NCBI GenBank assembly: GCA_903831585.1
Contig: CAIKYE010000021.1
Span: 1 to 12,998 of the forward strand
Length of the DNA: 12,998 nt
Direction of reading: 5' to 3'
Source of the DNA: an uncultured Micrococcales bacterium
GTDB taxonomy: Bacteria > Actinomycetota > Actinomycetes > Actinomycetales > Microbacteriaceae
Shown: one piece after another, positions 1-6,552 of the stretch
Layout: the number at the start of each line of letters is the position of its first letter
How positions within the stretch are numbered: the stretch's first letter is position 1
Notes under the pieces: generated by a model
What the model saw: only the letters and a program-made list of their open reading frames with translations
Told to the model about the DNA's origin: nothing
The model's database searches: none
Position numbers and translations under genes: made by a program

Positions 1-544
1 CACAATTGCGGCAACCGAGATTCGCGACCCAGAGAAAGTTATCTGGCTTTCGCAGACCACGCTGTCGGTTGACGAAACCATGCAGACCGTTTTGAAGTTG
101 CGCGAGAAGTATCCGACTTTGCAAAACCCTCCGAGCGATGACATTTGCTATGCAACGCAGAACCGTCAGGTTGCCATCAAGAAAGTCGGCGCGCAGAGCG
201 ATTTGGTTCTTGTGGTTGGTTCGGCAAACTCATCGAACACCGTGCGTCTTGTTGAGGTTGCGCTCGAGGCCGGTGCAAAGGCCGCCTACCGCGTTGACTT
301 TGCCCACGAGATTGACGATGCCTGGTTCGAGGGCGTCGAGACCATCGGTGTTACCTCGGGCGCTTCGGTGCCAGAAGAACTAGTCAGCGAAGTTCTCGAC
401 TACGTTGCCAAAATTGGTTTCGGCGATGTGCGAACCGTTCAGACCGCAGAAGAGGATGTTCAGTTTTCGTTGCCTGCCGAGTTGCGCAAAGAGCTTAAGG
501 CCGCCGGCGAAGACGTCAACAACAAAGTAAAACGTCAGCTCTAA
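1..544 (+). CDS. ispH: 4-hydroxy-3-methylbut-2-enyl diphosphate reductase (LytB/IspH), 3' part
   Basis: This is the C-terminal part (about 180 residues) of IspH, the cytosolic [4Fe-4S] enzyme that reduces HMBPP to IPP and DMAPP in the last step of the MEP isoprenoid pathway. The gene enters from the left edge in frame 2, so the start is outside the window. Visible family motifs are [10 protein letters not shown] (nt 50-79), which carries the substrate-contacting Thr; [11 protein letters not shown] (nt 140-172), with a conserved cluster-ligand Cys at nt 146-148; [11 protein letters not shown], which binds the diphosphate; and [13 protein letters not shown] near the C-terminus. The first ATG in the window (nt 80) is internal, because the preceding in-frame codons still encode conserved IspH sequence. 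It converges on the acetyltransferase gene with a 21-nt gap and no clear terminator. The identification is very secure; only the N-terminal part and the first cluster Cys are missing. Confidence 0.97.
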   Translation, partial: TIAATEIRDPEKVIWLSQTTLSVDETMQTVLKLREKYPTLQNPPSDDICYATQNRQVAIKKVGAQSDLVLVVGSANSSNTVRLVEVALEAGAKAAYRVDFAHEIDDAWFEGVETIGVTSGASVPEELVSEVLDYVAKIGFGDVRTVQTAEEDVQFSLPAELRKELKAAGEDVNNKVKRQL

Positions 545-565
545 GGCTTAGAGCGACCCTTCATT

Positions 566-1027
566 TCAAATTAATTTGGTCATACACATGTTGTCTTCGC
601 TTAGGACATAGTCGTCAAAGGCATCACAACTGTTGTATCCCAGAGACTTATAGAGTTCACGTGCAGGTTTGAAAGCCTCATTCGTTCCTGTTTCAAGACT
701 CATTCGCCCAATACCGCTACTTCTTGCAAAATCTTCTATGTGAGCAACCATCGCTTTTCCAACACCTGATCCTCTGAATTCAGCCAAGGTGTGCATAGAT
801 TTGAGTTCTGCATGCTGGGCATCTAGTTTTCTCATAGCACCTACGCCGACAAGCTCTCCATCAATACGAGCACCGAAAACCATGATGTTTGCCGAAAACA
901 ACTTGGAGGCATCTAGCGCGTATATGTGCTCGATAGGGGTCGAGGAAGTGCAAAAAAGCCAGTGCGCTTGAAGTATCTGCGCTAGTTCATCAGTTAGTGA
1001 CTCTTCAGTCGTGATAACAATTTCCAC
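566..1027 (-). CDS. GNAT family N-acetyltransferase
   Basis: A 153-residue single-domain GNAT acetyltransferase, which would transfer an acetyl group from acetyl-CoA to an amine. The acetyl-CoA-binding motif A is clear at residues 74-102, with the pyrophosphate loop RGSGVG at 85-90. The later segment LETG...A..LY.SLGY (111-131) is the usual motif B region. The substrate cannot be told from the sequence; small molecules, peptides and antibiotics are all possible. The start is GTG at 1027. It has no Shine-Dalgarno, but a TACTCT box ends exactly 6 nt upstream, which fits a leaderless mRNA. The gene lies 32 nt downstream of the aldolase gene on the same strand. Its bases look more AT-rich than those of the flanking ispH and aldolase genes, which may reflect acquisition by transfer. 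The family call is sure; the role is unknown. Confidence 0.9.
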   Translation of the reverse strand: MEIVITTEESLTDELAQILQAHWLFCTSSTPIEHIYALDASKLFSANIMVFGARIDGELVGVGAMRKLDAQHAELKSMHTLAEFRGSGVGKAMVAHIEDFARSSGIGRMSLETGTNEAFKPARELYKSLGYNSCDAFDDYVLSEDNMCMTKLI

Positions 1028-1033
1028 GCGATA

Positions 1034-1039
1034 AGAGTA
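1034..1039 (-). promoter_or_regulatory. -10-like box of the GNAT gene
   Basis: On the minus strand TACTCT is followed by six bases and then the GTG start at 1027. This matches the actinobacterial TAnnnT -10 hexamer placed for transcription to begin at the start codon. No convincing -35 is visible. The call rests on the same arrangement recurring at other starts in the window. Confidence 0.45.
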
Positions 1040-1059
1040 CTGCCTGTGTTTTCCGGCTT

Positions 1060-2085
1060 CTAAAGCGACATTGACTTGCCGGCCGAACCGAGCTCGGTTG
1101 CAGCCTCGACCACGCGGGTAGCCATTCCGGCCTCGCCGAGCTTGCCCCAGGCGCGCGGGTCGTAGTGCTTCTTGTTGCCAACTTCGCCGTCGACCTTGAG
1201 CACGCCGTCGTAGTTTGCGAACATGTGAGCCGCGATCGGGCGGGTGAAGGCGTACTGCAAATCGGTGTCGATGTTCATCTTGATAACACCGTGGCTAACC
1301 GCCTCGGCGATCTCTTCGGCGGTCGAGCCTGAGCCACCGTGAAAGACCAAGTCGAACGGCTTATCTTTGCCATACTTTGCGCCAACCGCTGCCTGAATCT
1401 CTCCGAGCAGTTCTGGGCGCAGCTTCACGTTGCCAGGCTTGTATACGCCGTGCACGTTTCCGAAAGTTAGAGCGACCATGTATCGGCCGTTCTCGCCAAG
1501 ACCAAGTGCCTCTGCGGTCATGAGTCCGTCGGCCGGGGTTGTGTATAGGTGTTCACCTATACCGCCCTCGACGCCATCTTCTTCGCCGCCGACAACACCA
1601 ACTTCAATCTCGAGAACAGCACCGATGCCGCTGGTTAGTTTCAACAGTTCTTGCGCGATGGTCATGTTCTCGGCCATTGGCACGGCAGAGCCGTCCCACA
1701 TGTGCGAGTTGAACAGCGGGTTTTCGCCGCGCTTGACGCGGTCTTGTGAAATTGCAATGAGTGGGCGAACCAACTTGTCGAGCTGGTCTTTTGCGCAGTG
1801 GTCGGTGTGCAGGGCAATGGTGATTCCATAGTTCTTAGCAACCTCGCGAGCGAAGGCCGCCATAGCAGCCGCACCCGAAGCCATGTTCTTGATGGTTGGG
1901 CCCGACCAATAGTCGCCGCCGCCGGTAGTCACCTGAATGATGCCGTCTGAACCGGCAGCTTGAAGGCCAGCAAGCGCAGCGTTCAAGGTCTGTGAGCTAG
2001 ACACGTTGATTGCCGGATAGGCGAAGCCGTGGCTCTTTGCACGGTCAAGCATCTCGAGGTATTGATCTGGGCTTGCTACAGGCAT
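1060..2085 (-). CDS. fbaA: Class II fructose-bisphosphate aldolase
   Basis: A 341-residue zinc-dependent class IIa aldolase that interconverts fructose-1,6-bisphosphate with dihydroxyacetone phosphate and glyceraldehyde-3-phosphate in glycolysis and gluconeogenesis. The length is normal for the family. Key motifs are HTDHC (93-97), containing the catalytic Asp95 and zinc ligand His96; LEIEVGVVGGEEDGV (158-172), the glutamate-rich active-site loop typical of class IIa; GNVHGVYKPGN with His212; FHGGSGS with zinc ligand His249; and NIDTDLQYAFTRP (271-283), which binds the phosphate. The ATG start has a good Shine-Dalgarno (AGGAG at 2093-2097, 7 nt spacing), unlike many genes here, so this mRNA has a 5' leader. 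It is divergent from glpX across 86 nt, which pairs the aldolase with the fructose bisphosphatase acting on the same metabolite. No deviation from the family was seen. Confidence 0.97.
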   Translation of the reverse strand: MPVASPDQYLEMLDRAKSHGFAYPAINVSSSQTLNAALAGLQAAGSDGIIQVTTGGGDYWSGPTIKNMASGAAAMAAFAREVAKNYGITIALHTDHCAKDQLDKLVRPLIAISQDRVKRGENPLFNSHMWDGSAVPMAENMTIAQELLKLTSGIGAVLEIEVGVVGGEEDGVEGGIGEHLYTTPADGLMTAEALGLGENGRYMVALTFGNVHGVYKPGNVKLRPELLGEIQAAVGAKYGKDKPFDLVFHGGSGSTAEEIAEAVSHGVIKMNIDTDLQYAFTRPIAAHMFANYDGVLKVDGEVGNKKHYDPRAWGKLGEAGMATRVVEAATELGSAGKSMSL

Positions 2086-2121
2086 GGCCGAACTCCTAAA
2101 AGCATCATTGGGATAAGCACT

Positions 2122-2127
2122 AGGCTA
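2122..2127 (-). promoter_or_regulatory. Possible -10 box of the aldolase gene
   Basis: In the 86-nt divergent region the minus strand reads TAGCCT at this place. A transcript starting about 7 nt later would have a roughly 30-nt leader holding the AGGAG ribosome site. There is no recognisable -35, so this is a weak call. Confidence 0.25.
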
Positions 2128-2159
2128 CCGCATGCGCCCGCTCTGGCTGGTTTGGGCAT

Positions 2160-2165
2160 TAGGTT
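2160..2165 (+). promoter_or_regulatory. -10-like box of glpX
   Basis: TAGGTT lies exactly 6 nt before the GTG start at 2172. There is no Shine-Dalgarno before that GTG, so the box both supports a leaderless transcript and decides the start. No -35 is evident. Confidence 0.45.
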
Positions 2166-2171
2166 TGCCTT

Positions 2172-3128
2172 GTGAAACTCAACGACGTCGGCCAGCCAAC
2201 TCTCGATTTGTTTGCAGCAGCCGTCGCAGCGGCCGCCGGTGCCTGGCCCCTAGTCGGCTCGGGCGACAAGTTTGCCGTTGACCAAGCCGCGGTCGATGCA
2301 ATGCGCCACTCACTGAAAAACGCGGACTTCGGCGGAGTGATCGTGATTGGCGAGGGCGAGAAAGACGAAGCGCCGATGCTATTCAACGGCGAGCTAATCG
2401 GTGCTGGATTGCGCCCCGACTATGACATCGCGGTTGACCCAATCGATGGCACCGCGCTCGCGGCAGCTGGTGTTGAGGGAGCGGTTTCTGTAATCGCTGC
2501 TACCCAACGCGGCAAGATGCTCGACTGCAAAGACGTCTTCTATATGAAGAAGCTAGTCACCGGAGTCGAAGGCAAGGGCGTTTGCGATATCGACATGACT
2601 CCAACCGAAAACATTGTTGCGCTGGCAGCTGCAAAAGAAATTGCTGTCACCGACTTGCGGGTTGCGGTAATCAACAAGCCACGCAACAAGCACGTCATCG
2701 AAGAAGTTGAGTCAACCGGAGCAACCTGGGTTAGTTTCGACGAGGGCGATGTTGCCATGGCTGTTGCAGCAGCAACGGGCGACAGCGGAATCGACATGCT
2801 GCTAGGTGTTGGTGGTTGCCCCGAGGGAATCGTCACAGCTTGCGCAGTTCAAGTATTGGGCGCTCACATGCAGGGTCGGCTTGCACCGAGCGATCCAGAC
2901 GAACTAGAGCGAGCTCTTGAAGCCGGCCACGATCTCGAGAAGAAACTCGAACTAGGCGACATGGTTTGGGGCGACAGATTCATTTTTGTTTTGGCCGGTG
3001 TCACCGATGGGCTCTTGGTTCGAGGAATCGAAGAGACTTCCGGCGGTCTCGAAATTCAGAGCTTCTTGCTCGATAGCGATCTCGACGAAGGTCACATTCT
3101 TGATGTGCGTGTCGAGCGCGAAAACTAG
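2172..3128 (+). CDS. glpX: Class II fructose-1,6-bisphosphatase (GlpX type)
   Basis: A 318-residue GlpX-family phosphatase that hydrolyses fructose-1,6-bisphosphate to fructose-6-phosphate, the committed step of gluconeogenesis and the usual FBPase of actinobacteria. Family signatures are SGDK (30-33), VIVIGEGEKDEAPML (56-70) with metal-binding acidic residues, and DPIDGT (89-94), the metal site of the inositol-phosphatase fold. Later conserved segments include GVGGCPEGIVTA and FVLAGVTDG. The protein is slightly shorter than E. coli GlpX (336 residues, from memory). The GTG start at 2172 has no ribosome site but has a TAGGTT box 6 nt upstream, so it is probably leaderless. The gene is divergent from the aldolase gene. 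Its TAG stop sits in a CTAG palindrome that also supplies the stop of the convergent DUF1905 gene. The identification is secure. Confidence 0.95.
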   Translation: MKLNDVGQPTLDLFAAAVAAAAGAWPLVGSGDKFAVDQAAVDAMRHSLKNADFGGVIVIGEGEKDEAPMLFNGELIGAGLRPDYDIAVDPIDGTALAAAGVEGAVSVIAATQRGKMLDCKDVFYMKKLVTGVEGKGVCDIDMTPTENIVALAAAKEIAVTDLRVAVINKPRNKHVIEEVESTGATWVSFDEGDVAMAVAAATGDSGIDMLLGVGGCPEGIVTACAVQVLGAHMQGRLAPSDPDELERALEAGHDLEKKLELGDMVWGDRFIFVLAGVTDGLLVRGIEETSGGLEIQSFLLDSDLDEGHILDVRVEREN

Positions 3129-3409
3129 CCGAGGCAAAGACTTATGGCGAGAGTGTCGCCCACTTCAATTTCTGCAGGGATGCGCACCGAGTTCTTAATT
3201 GGCAACAGGTAGCCGCCATTCTTTGGAAACAGCGAGGTCGTGAATTCGATTTTGCTCACTGTTGCAGTGACCGGAATCACACCCCAGCCATATGTCAAAC
3301 GCGCGGCTTCGGCCTTGATTTTCCTAGCCACTGGCTCGGGAACGGCCACGAAGTGAAAGGGCGAGGGACCGCGCCAATAAATGACTTCGCCCTCGAACTT
3401 GAGTTTCAC
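3125..3409 (-). CDS. DUF1905 domain protein
   Basis: A small protein of about 94 residues consisting of one DUF1905 domain, a predicted compact beta-barrel of unknown function. The family pattern is visible: an early FEGEVIYWRG.SPFHFVAVP, then YGWGVIPV, then TTSLFPKNGGYLLPIKNSVR, then a closing VGDTLAISL. I placed the start at GTG 3409 because the family usually begins a few residues before the KFEGEV strand. This leaves a 16-nt gap after the kinase stop. A TTG at 3442 would add 11 residues and overlap the kinase by 17 nt; neither start has a strong ribosome site. It follows the PfkB kinase closely and is probably translated from the same mRNA. Its TAG stop and the glpX TAG stop share one CTAG. 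The domain call is fairly sure; the function is unknown. Confidence 0.85.
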   Translation of the reverse strand: MKLKFEGEVIYWRGPSPFHFVAVPEPVARKIKAEAARLTYGWGVIPVTATVSKIEFTTSLFPKNGGYLLPIKNSVRIPAEIEVGDTLAISLCLG

Positions 3410-3425
3410 GGTTTGCCGAAGCTGC

Positions 3426-4460
3426 TTAGTGAGGCTTGCCAACCGCCGGCTCGTCGAGCGCGGTCTCTAGATCTGGTGAGTAGTTCAGGGTGCTCTCTGG
3501 CAGGGGCTCAACTGCGGTGAGCCCTGAGGTTGGCTGGGTGACGGCAATTGCGCCCCACTGCACAGCAGTCTTTAGGCCGATTGGCACGTTGAAGCCAACC
3601 CCGAAGTCGTCTTGACCAGACTCGATTGGGTTAGAGACCACGGCAGCGAGAAAACCGGCAAGCGTTGCGTCGCCGGCACCAACTGTGTTGATTACCTTTA
3701 CCGGTGCCGTGCGAGCAGACCAGGCATTGTCTTTGGTGACGGCAACCATGCCATCGCCACCGAGGCTAGCCAAAACAACATCAACGCCGAACGCGTTTAC
3801 TTCGCGTGCCGCCTCGATTACGTCACCGATTGTTTTCAGATTTCTGCCGACGATGAAAGCTAACTCTTCTGCGTTTGGCTTCATGACTGTTGCGCAACCT
3901 TCACGCGCCCAGTAACCCAAGGGTTCACCTGAAGTGTCGAGGGCAACCTTTACGCCTTGTGCTTTCATGCGATCGAAGAGCGGTTGCAAACTTACGTATT
4001 CGCCCGACTCTTTATATGTCGGCAGAGCGCCAGCGATTACCAGCCAACCGGCTCCGGTTTCACGAACGGTCTTGTCGGTTAGTTCAACAATCGCGTTCCA
4101 GTCTTCGTGACTAAGTGGTCGGGGATTCTCGTTAACCTTTGTCGTGGTTCCGCCGTGTTCGAGAATAGTTGTTGAAACGCGCAGTGAGCCATCGACCCAT
4201 AGCGGTGTTAGAAACTCTGCCGATCCGGTGCGAACCAAAACCGCTGGGTCCGCGTTGCCGATTGGCACAATGCCAGGTGCGCTGATGTGAGCCAGGTGAA
4301 GTCCACGAGAAACGTTGATGCCCTTGCCGGCGAGTTCTTCGCGAACGCCGTCGGCTCGGTTCACGGCTCCCGAGTGAAGGTTGGTGACAAAGTAGGTGCG
4401 GTCTAGGGTTGGCGCAGGGGTCAGCGTGACGATTGGTGAGCTGGTGGCTTGACCAGACAT
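3426..4460 (-). CDS. PfkB-family sugar-phosphate kinase, 1-phosphofructokinase-like
   Basis: A 344-residue ribokinase-fold kinase of the 1-phosphofructokinase / tagatose-6-phosphate kinase / Pfk-2 subgroup. It would phosphorylate a fructose or tagatose phosphate with ATP to the bisphosphate. Subgroup marks are VTLTPAPTLDRTYFV near the N-terminus (11-25), AGKGINVSRGL (44-54, first PfkB signature), the TTTKVNE segment (105-111), VMKPNAEEL (192-200), and NTVGAGDATLAGF (258-270), whose Asp264 is the catalytic base. The ATG at 4460 is chosen because AGGGAG lies 4 nt upstream. An in-frame extension back to TTG 4523 would only translate a terminator hairpin. Position next to aldolase and FBPase supports a role in forming fructose-1,6-bisphosphate. 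The sequence does not decide between fructose-1-phosphate and fructose-6-phosphate as substrate. No PTS gene is visible beside it. Expression may be controlled by the attenuator-like leader upstream. Confidence 0.88.
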   Translation of the reverse strand: MSGQATSSPIVTLTPAPTLDRTYFVTNLHSGAVNRADGVREELAGKGINVSRGLHLAHISAPGIVPIGNADPAVLVRTGSAEFLTPLWVDGSLRVSTTILEHGGTTTKVNENPRPLSHEDWNAIVELTDKTVRETGAGWLVIAGALPTYKESGEYVSLQPLFDRMKAQGVKVALDTSGEPLGYWAREGCATVMKPNAEELAFIVGRNLKTIGDVIEAAREVNAFGVDVVLASLGGDGMVAVTKDNAWSARTAPVKVINTVGAGDATLAGFLAAVVSNPIESGQDDFGVGFNVPIGLKTAVQWGAIAVTQPTSGLTAVEPLPESTLNYSPDLETALDEPAVGKPH

Positions 4461-4483
4461 GGGACTCCCTATAGTGCTTTCAT

Positions 4484-4514
4484 AAAAAATGCCCCTGAAG
4501 CAAATTGGGGCGTT
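4484..4514 (-). terminator. Rho-independent terminator in the leader of the PfkB kinase gene (possible attenuator)
   Basis: Read on the minus strand, AACGCCCC pairs with GGGGCATT (one G-U pair) around an 11-nt loop and is followed by six Ts. It ends only about 24 nt before the kinase ATG, so transcription from upstream must pass it. It could be a second stop for rmuC transcripts or an attenuator within the kinase leader. Confidence 0.75.
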
Positions 4515-4549
4515 ATTCAGCAAACTACGTTGTAAGCCGTGCTCTGTCG

Positions 4550-4555
4550 ATTATA
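4550..4555 (-). promoter_or_regulatory. Possible promoter -10 (TATAAT) upstream of the kinase leader
   Basis: A perfect TATAAT on the minus strand lies between the two terminators. A transcript would start near 4543 and meet the 4484-4514 terminator after roughly 30 nt, before the kinase gene. No matching -35 is seen 16-18 nt upstream. The box may be chance, but it is the best promoter candidate for the kinase gene. Confidence 0.4.
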
Positions 4556-4601
4556 GCCAAGCGGCATCTGTTGCCGTGGTTTCTTTGAACCCCGCAGATG
4601 C

Positions 4602-4627
4602 GCAAAATGCCCCATTTCTGGGGCATT
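4602..4627 (-). terminator. Rho-independent terminator of rmuC
   Basis: A perfect 9-bp stem (AATGCCCCA at 4606-4614 with TGGGGCATT at 4619-4627) closes a 4-nt loop. On the minus strand the stem is followed by a short T tract (TTTTGCG). It lies 19 nt past the rmuC stop and is on the correct strand for that gene. Confidence 0.85.
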
Positions 4628-4646
4628 CAGCGGGTTTTGTGTGGTT

Positions 4647-5885
4647 CTAGTTGAGCGCTTTTGGTTCGTCATCGTCGCCCTCGGTTAGCTCTGCCTTGGT
4701 GAAGACATCAGTACCCTCGTTCAACTCAGACACCGGGGGAATCGCTTTTCCACCGTCGAGAATACCCATGCTCTTATCATTCAGGCGTCGAGTCGTGGTC
4801 AATAGATTGCGTTCGAGGCTTGAAGCGAAGGCGTTATAGCTTGATACGGCTTTATTGAGGTACCCGCCAAGGCTAGAGGCGTGCTCTGCCACAGTTCTCA
4901 CATACTTATGCAAGGTGACACCAAGACTGATTACGTCTTTCATCGTGTCTTCATTGGCGGCTTGCCTCCATCCGTACTGAATGGTCCTTAAGACACTGAA
5001 TAGCGAGACTGGAGAAACTAGAGCAACTTGGGCTTTCATCGCAAAGTCGAGCAAATCTAGATCAGCTTCAAGGGTTGCAGCTAGCACACCTTCGTTTGGC
5101 ACGAACAAAATGGTGAATTCCGGCGAAGACTCCAATCCTGAATAGTAAGTCTTCGAACTAATATCTTTGATGTGCTTTTTTACGTCCTCGACGTGTGCCT
5201 TCATGAAGTCTTTTCGAGCCTTTTCATCATCGGACGACGCTACGTCAGGAATCTTCACGGCGCGTTCAAAGTTTGCGTATGGAAACTTGACATCGATTGC
5301 CACAAATTTGTGATCCGGGTAATTCACGATGAAGTCAGGTTTTATTGTCTTGCCGTCTTCGTTTTCGAGAATTTTCTGTTCTGTGAAGTGAAGGCCTGCA
5401 ACTAGCCCGCTCTGTTCGAGAAGTCGCTTGAGGTTTAGCTCACCCCACTTGCCACGGTTCTGATTATTGGTCAATGCATTTTGCAGGGCAGAGGTGTTGT
5501 CAATCAGCTTGCTTTGTTGGCTTCGATTATCGAGAAGCTGCTCTTGAATGGTCGAGAACTGCTCTAGGCGTTCGCGTTCCATCTGTCCGACCGTGGTTTC
5601 CATTTTCGAGACGTTCTCGATTAGTGGAGCCATTTCGCGGATGATTCGGTTCTGCTCGGCGAGTGCCGCCTTCTCGCGGTCGTCACGCTCTTTGCGCTCG
5701 CGAGCAGCTTCGGCCACCTGTGAACTGAGGCCAAGAACCGTTGCATTGGCTGCGGCTAGGTCTTTTTCGAGTTGGAGGCTGTCGGCCGGTGAGCCTGCGC
5801 CCTTGCGACGCTGACCAATAAGTACGCCGATTACCAGTCCAAGAAGGAGGGCTCCGGCGGCAGCAATGTATGTAAAAGTGTCCAT
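4647..5885 (-). CDS. rmuC: RmuC-family DNA recombination protein
   Basis: A 412-residue RmuC-like protein. RmuC is a membrane-tethered putative nuclease that limits recombination at inverted repeats in E. coli. The order is a single N-terminal transmembrane helix (about residues 5-24), a long charged coiled coil (about 36-140), and then the RmuC domain. The domain contains a PD-(D/E)XK-like core: RGKWGELNLKRLLE with Glu149, KPDFIV with Asp184, and AIDVKFPY with Asp198 and Lys200. The acidic tail after the domain has no motif. I chose ATG 5885 because the hydrophobic helix then begins at once; ATG 5915 would add ten residues and leave 15 nt after the exonuclease stop. Neither start has a good ribosome site or a TAnnnT box, so it probably depends on read-through from the exonuclease gene. 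The two nucleases likely form one operon, ended by the terminator at 4602-4627. Confidence 0.93.
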   Translation of the reverse strand: MDTFTYIAAAGALLLGLVIGVLIGQRRKGAGSPADSLQLEKDLAAANATVLGLSSQVAEAARERKERDDREKAALAEQNRIIREMAPLIENVSKMETTVGQMERERLEQFSTIQEQLLDNRSQQSKLIDNTSALQNALTNNQNRGKWGELNLKRLLEQSGLVAGLHFTEQKILENEDGKTIKPDFIVNYPDHKFVAIDVKFPYANFERAVKIPDVASSDDEKARKDFMKAHVEDVKKHIKDISSKTYYSGLESSPEFTILFVPNEGVLAATLEADLDLLDFAMKAQVALVSPVSLFSVLRTIQYGWRQAANEDTMKDVISLGVTLHKYVRTVAEHASSLGGYLNKAVSSYNAFASSLERNLLTTTRRLNDKSMGILDGGKAIPPVSELNEGTDVFTKAELTEGDDDEPKALN

Positions 5886-5930
5886 GTGCCAGAGTCTGCC
5901 ACTAGCCACCGACATTAACGGGTGACTTGC

Positions 5931-6518
5931 CTACTCGGCTTCATTGGTGGGCAGATTCAGCGGCTTGAGCTGCTGCTTGGTCTCGGCTAGAAGCCCAGCC
6001 AGGTCTTCGGCTCCGTGCCGCTTGGCGGCGTGAATGATGATTCGCGCGCAGGCATCGCTGTCGGCGAGGGCGTCGTGGTGGTCGAACTCCTCGTGACCCA
6101 CTGCATAGGCCACCTGGTTGAGGCGGTAGCTCTCGAGGTTGTAGGTCTTTCGCGAGATCAGCAACGAGCAGGCGTAGTGAAGCTCGGGCAGGGTGCCACC
6201 AACCGCCTCGGTGGTCTTGCGCAGCACGCCCATGTCGAAACTGGCGTTGTGGGCGATAAGAACATCGCCCTCGATGAAATCGAGCATCTGAGCCAGAACT
6301 TCTGGCCAGGTGGGAGCGTTCTCGACATCTTTGGGGTAGATGCCATGAACACGAATGTTGCCCGGGTGAAAATCCAACCAGCCGGTCGGTGGGTTGATCA
6401 GAGTCGAATAGGTGTCGACAATCTGACCGCCGCGCACCTTGACCAGACCAACAGCACACGCGCTCGCGGAATTGCCATTGGCTGTCTCGAAGTCGATGGC
6501 GGTGAAGTCAAGAGGCAT
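5931..6518 (-). CDS. DnaQ-like 3'-5' exonuclease (DEDDh)
   Basis: A 195-residue stand-alone exonuclease of the DNA polymerase III epsilon-like superfamily, which removes nucleotides from 3' ends with two metal ions. The three exonuclease motifs are intact: AIDFETAN with Asp9 and Glu11 (Exo I), IAHNASFDMGVL with Asp95 (Exo II), and DHHDALADSDA with His148 and Asp153 (Exo III, the DEDDh type). No BRCT, helicase or GIY-YIG domain follows, so it is a minimal enzyme rather than the polymerase proofreading subunit with its polymerase-binding tail. The ATG at 6518 directly precedes the first catalytic strand and has TATCTT exactly 6 nt upstream. The longer frame to 6629 would run into ychF and is rejected. 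It heads a probable operon with rmuC and is divergent from ychF across 34 nt. Role in repair or RNA turnover is inferred. Confidence 0.92.
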   Translation of the reverse strand: MPLDFTAIDFETANGNSASACAVGLVKVRGGQIVDTYSTLINPPTGWLDFHPGNIRVHGIYPKDVENAPTWPEVLAQMLDFIEGDVLIAHNASFDMGVLRKTTEAVGGTLPELHYACSLLISRKTYNLESYRLNQVAYAVGHEEFDHHDALADSDACARIIIHAAKRHGAEDLAGLLAETKQQLKPLNLPTNEAE

Positions 6519-6524
6519 CCAACA

Positions 6525-6530
6525 AAGATA
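6525..6530 (-). promoter_or_regulatory. -10-like box of the exonuclease gene
   Basis: TATCTT on the minus strand ends 6 nt before the ATG at 6518, which would give a leaderless mRNA. The whole divergent spacer to ychF is only 34 nt, so the two promoters must be back to back or overlapping. Confidence 0.45.
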
Positions 6531-6538
6531 CCCGCAAC

Positions 6539-6544
6539 TAGACT
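6539..6544 (+). promoter_or_regulatory. Possible -10 box of ychF
   Basis: TAGACT lies 8 nt before the GTG at 6553. The spacing is two bases longer than at the other leaderless-type starts here, so support is weaker. No Shine-Dalgarno is visible before the GTG. Confidence 0.3.
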
Positions 6545-6552
6545 TGACCCTC

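Noticed and set aside
4461-4523. 22-residue in-frame N-terminal extension of the PfkB kinase from TTG 4523
   Set aside because: It would translate the terminator hairpin and T tract, has no ribosome site, and the ATG at 4460 has AGGGAG just upstream and fits homologous N-termini.
6439-6552. 38-residue extension of YchF from ATG 6439
   Set aside because: It lies inside the opposing exonuclease gene and YchF proteins begin at the MALTIGIVG stretch, matching GTG 6553.
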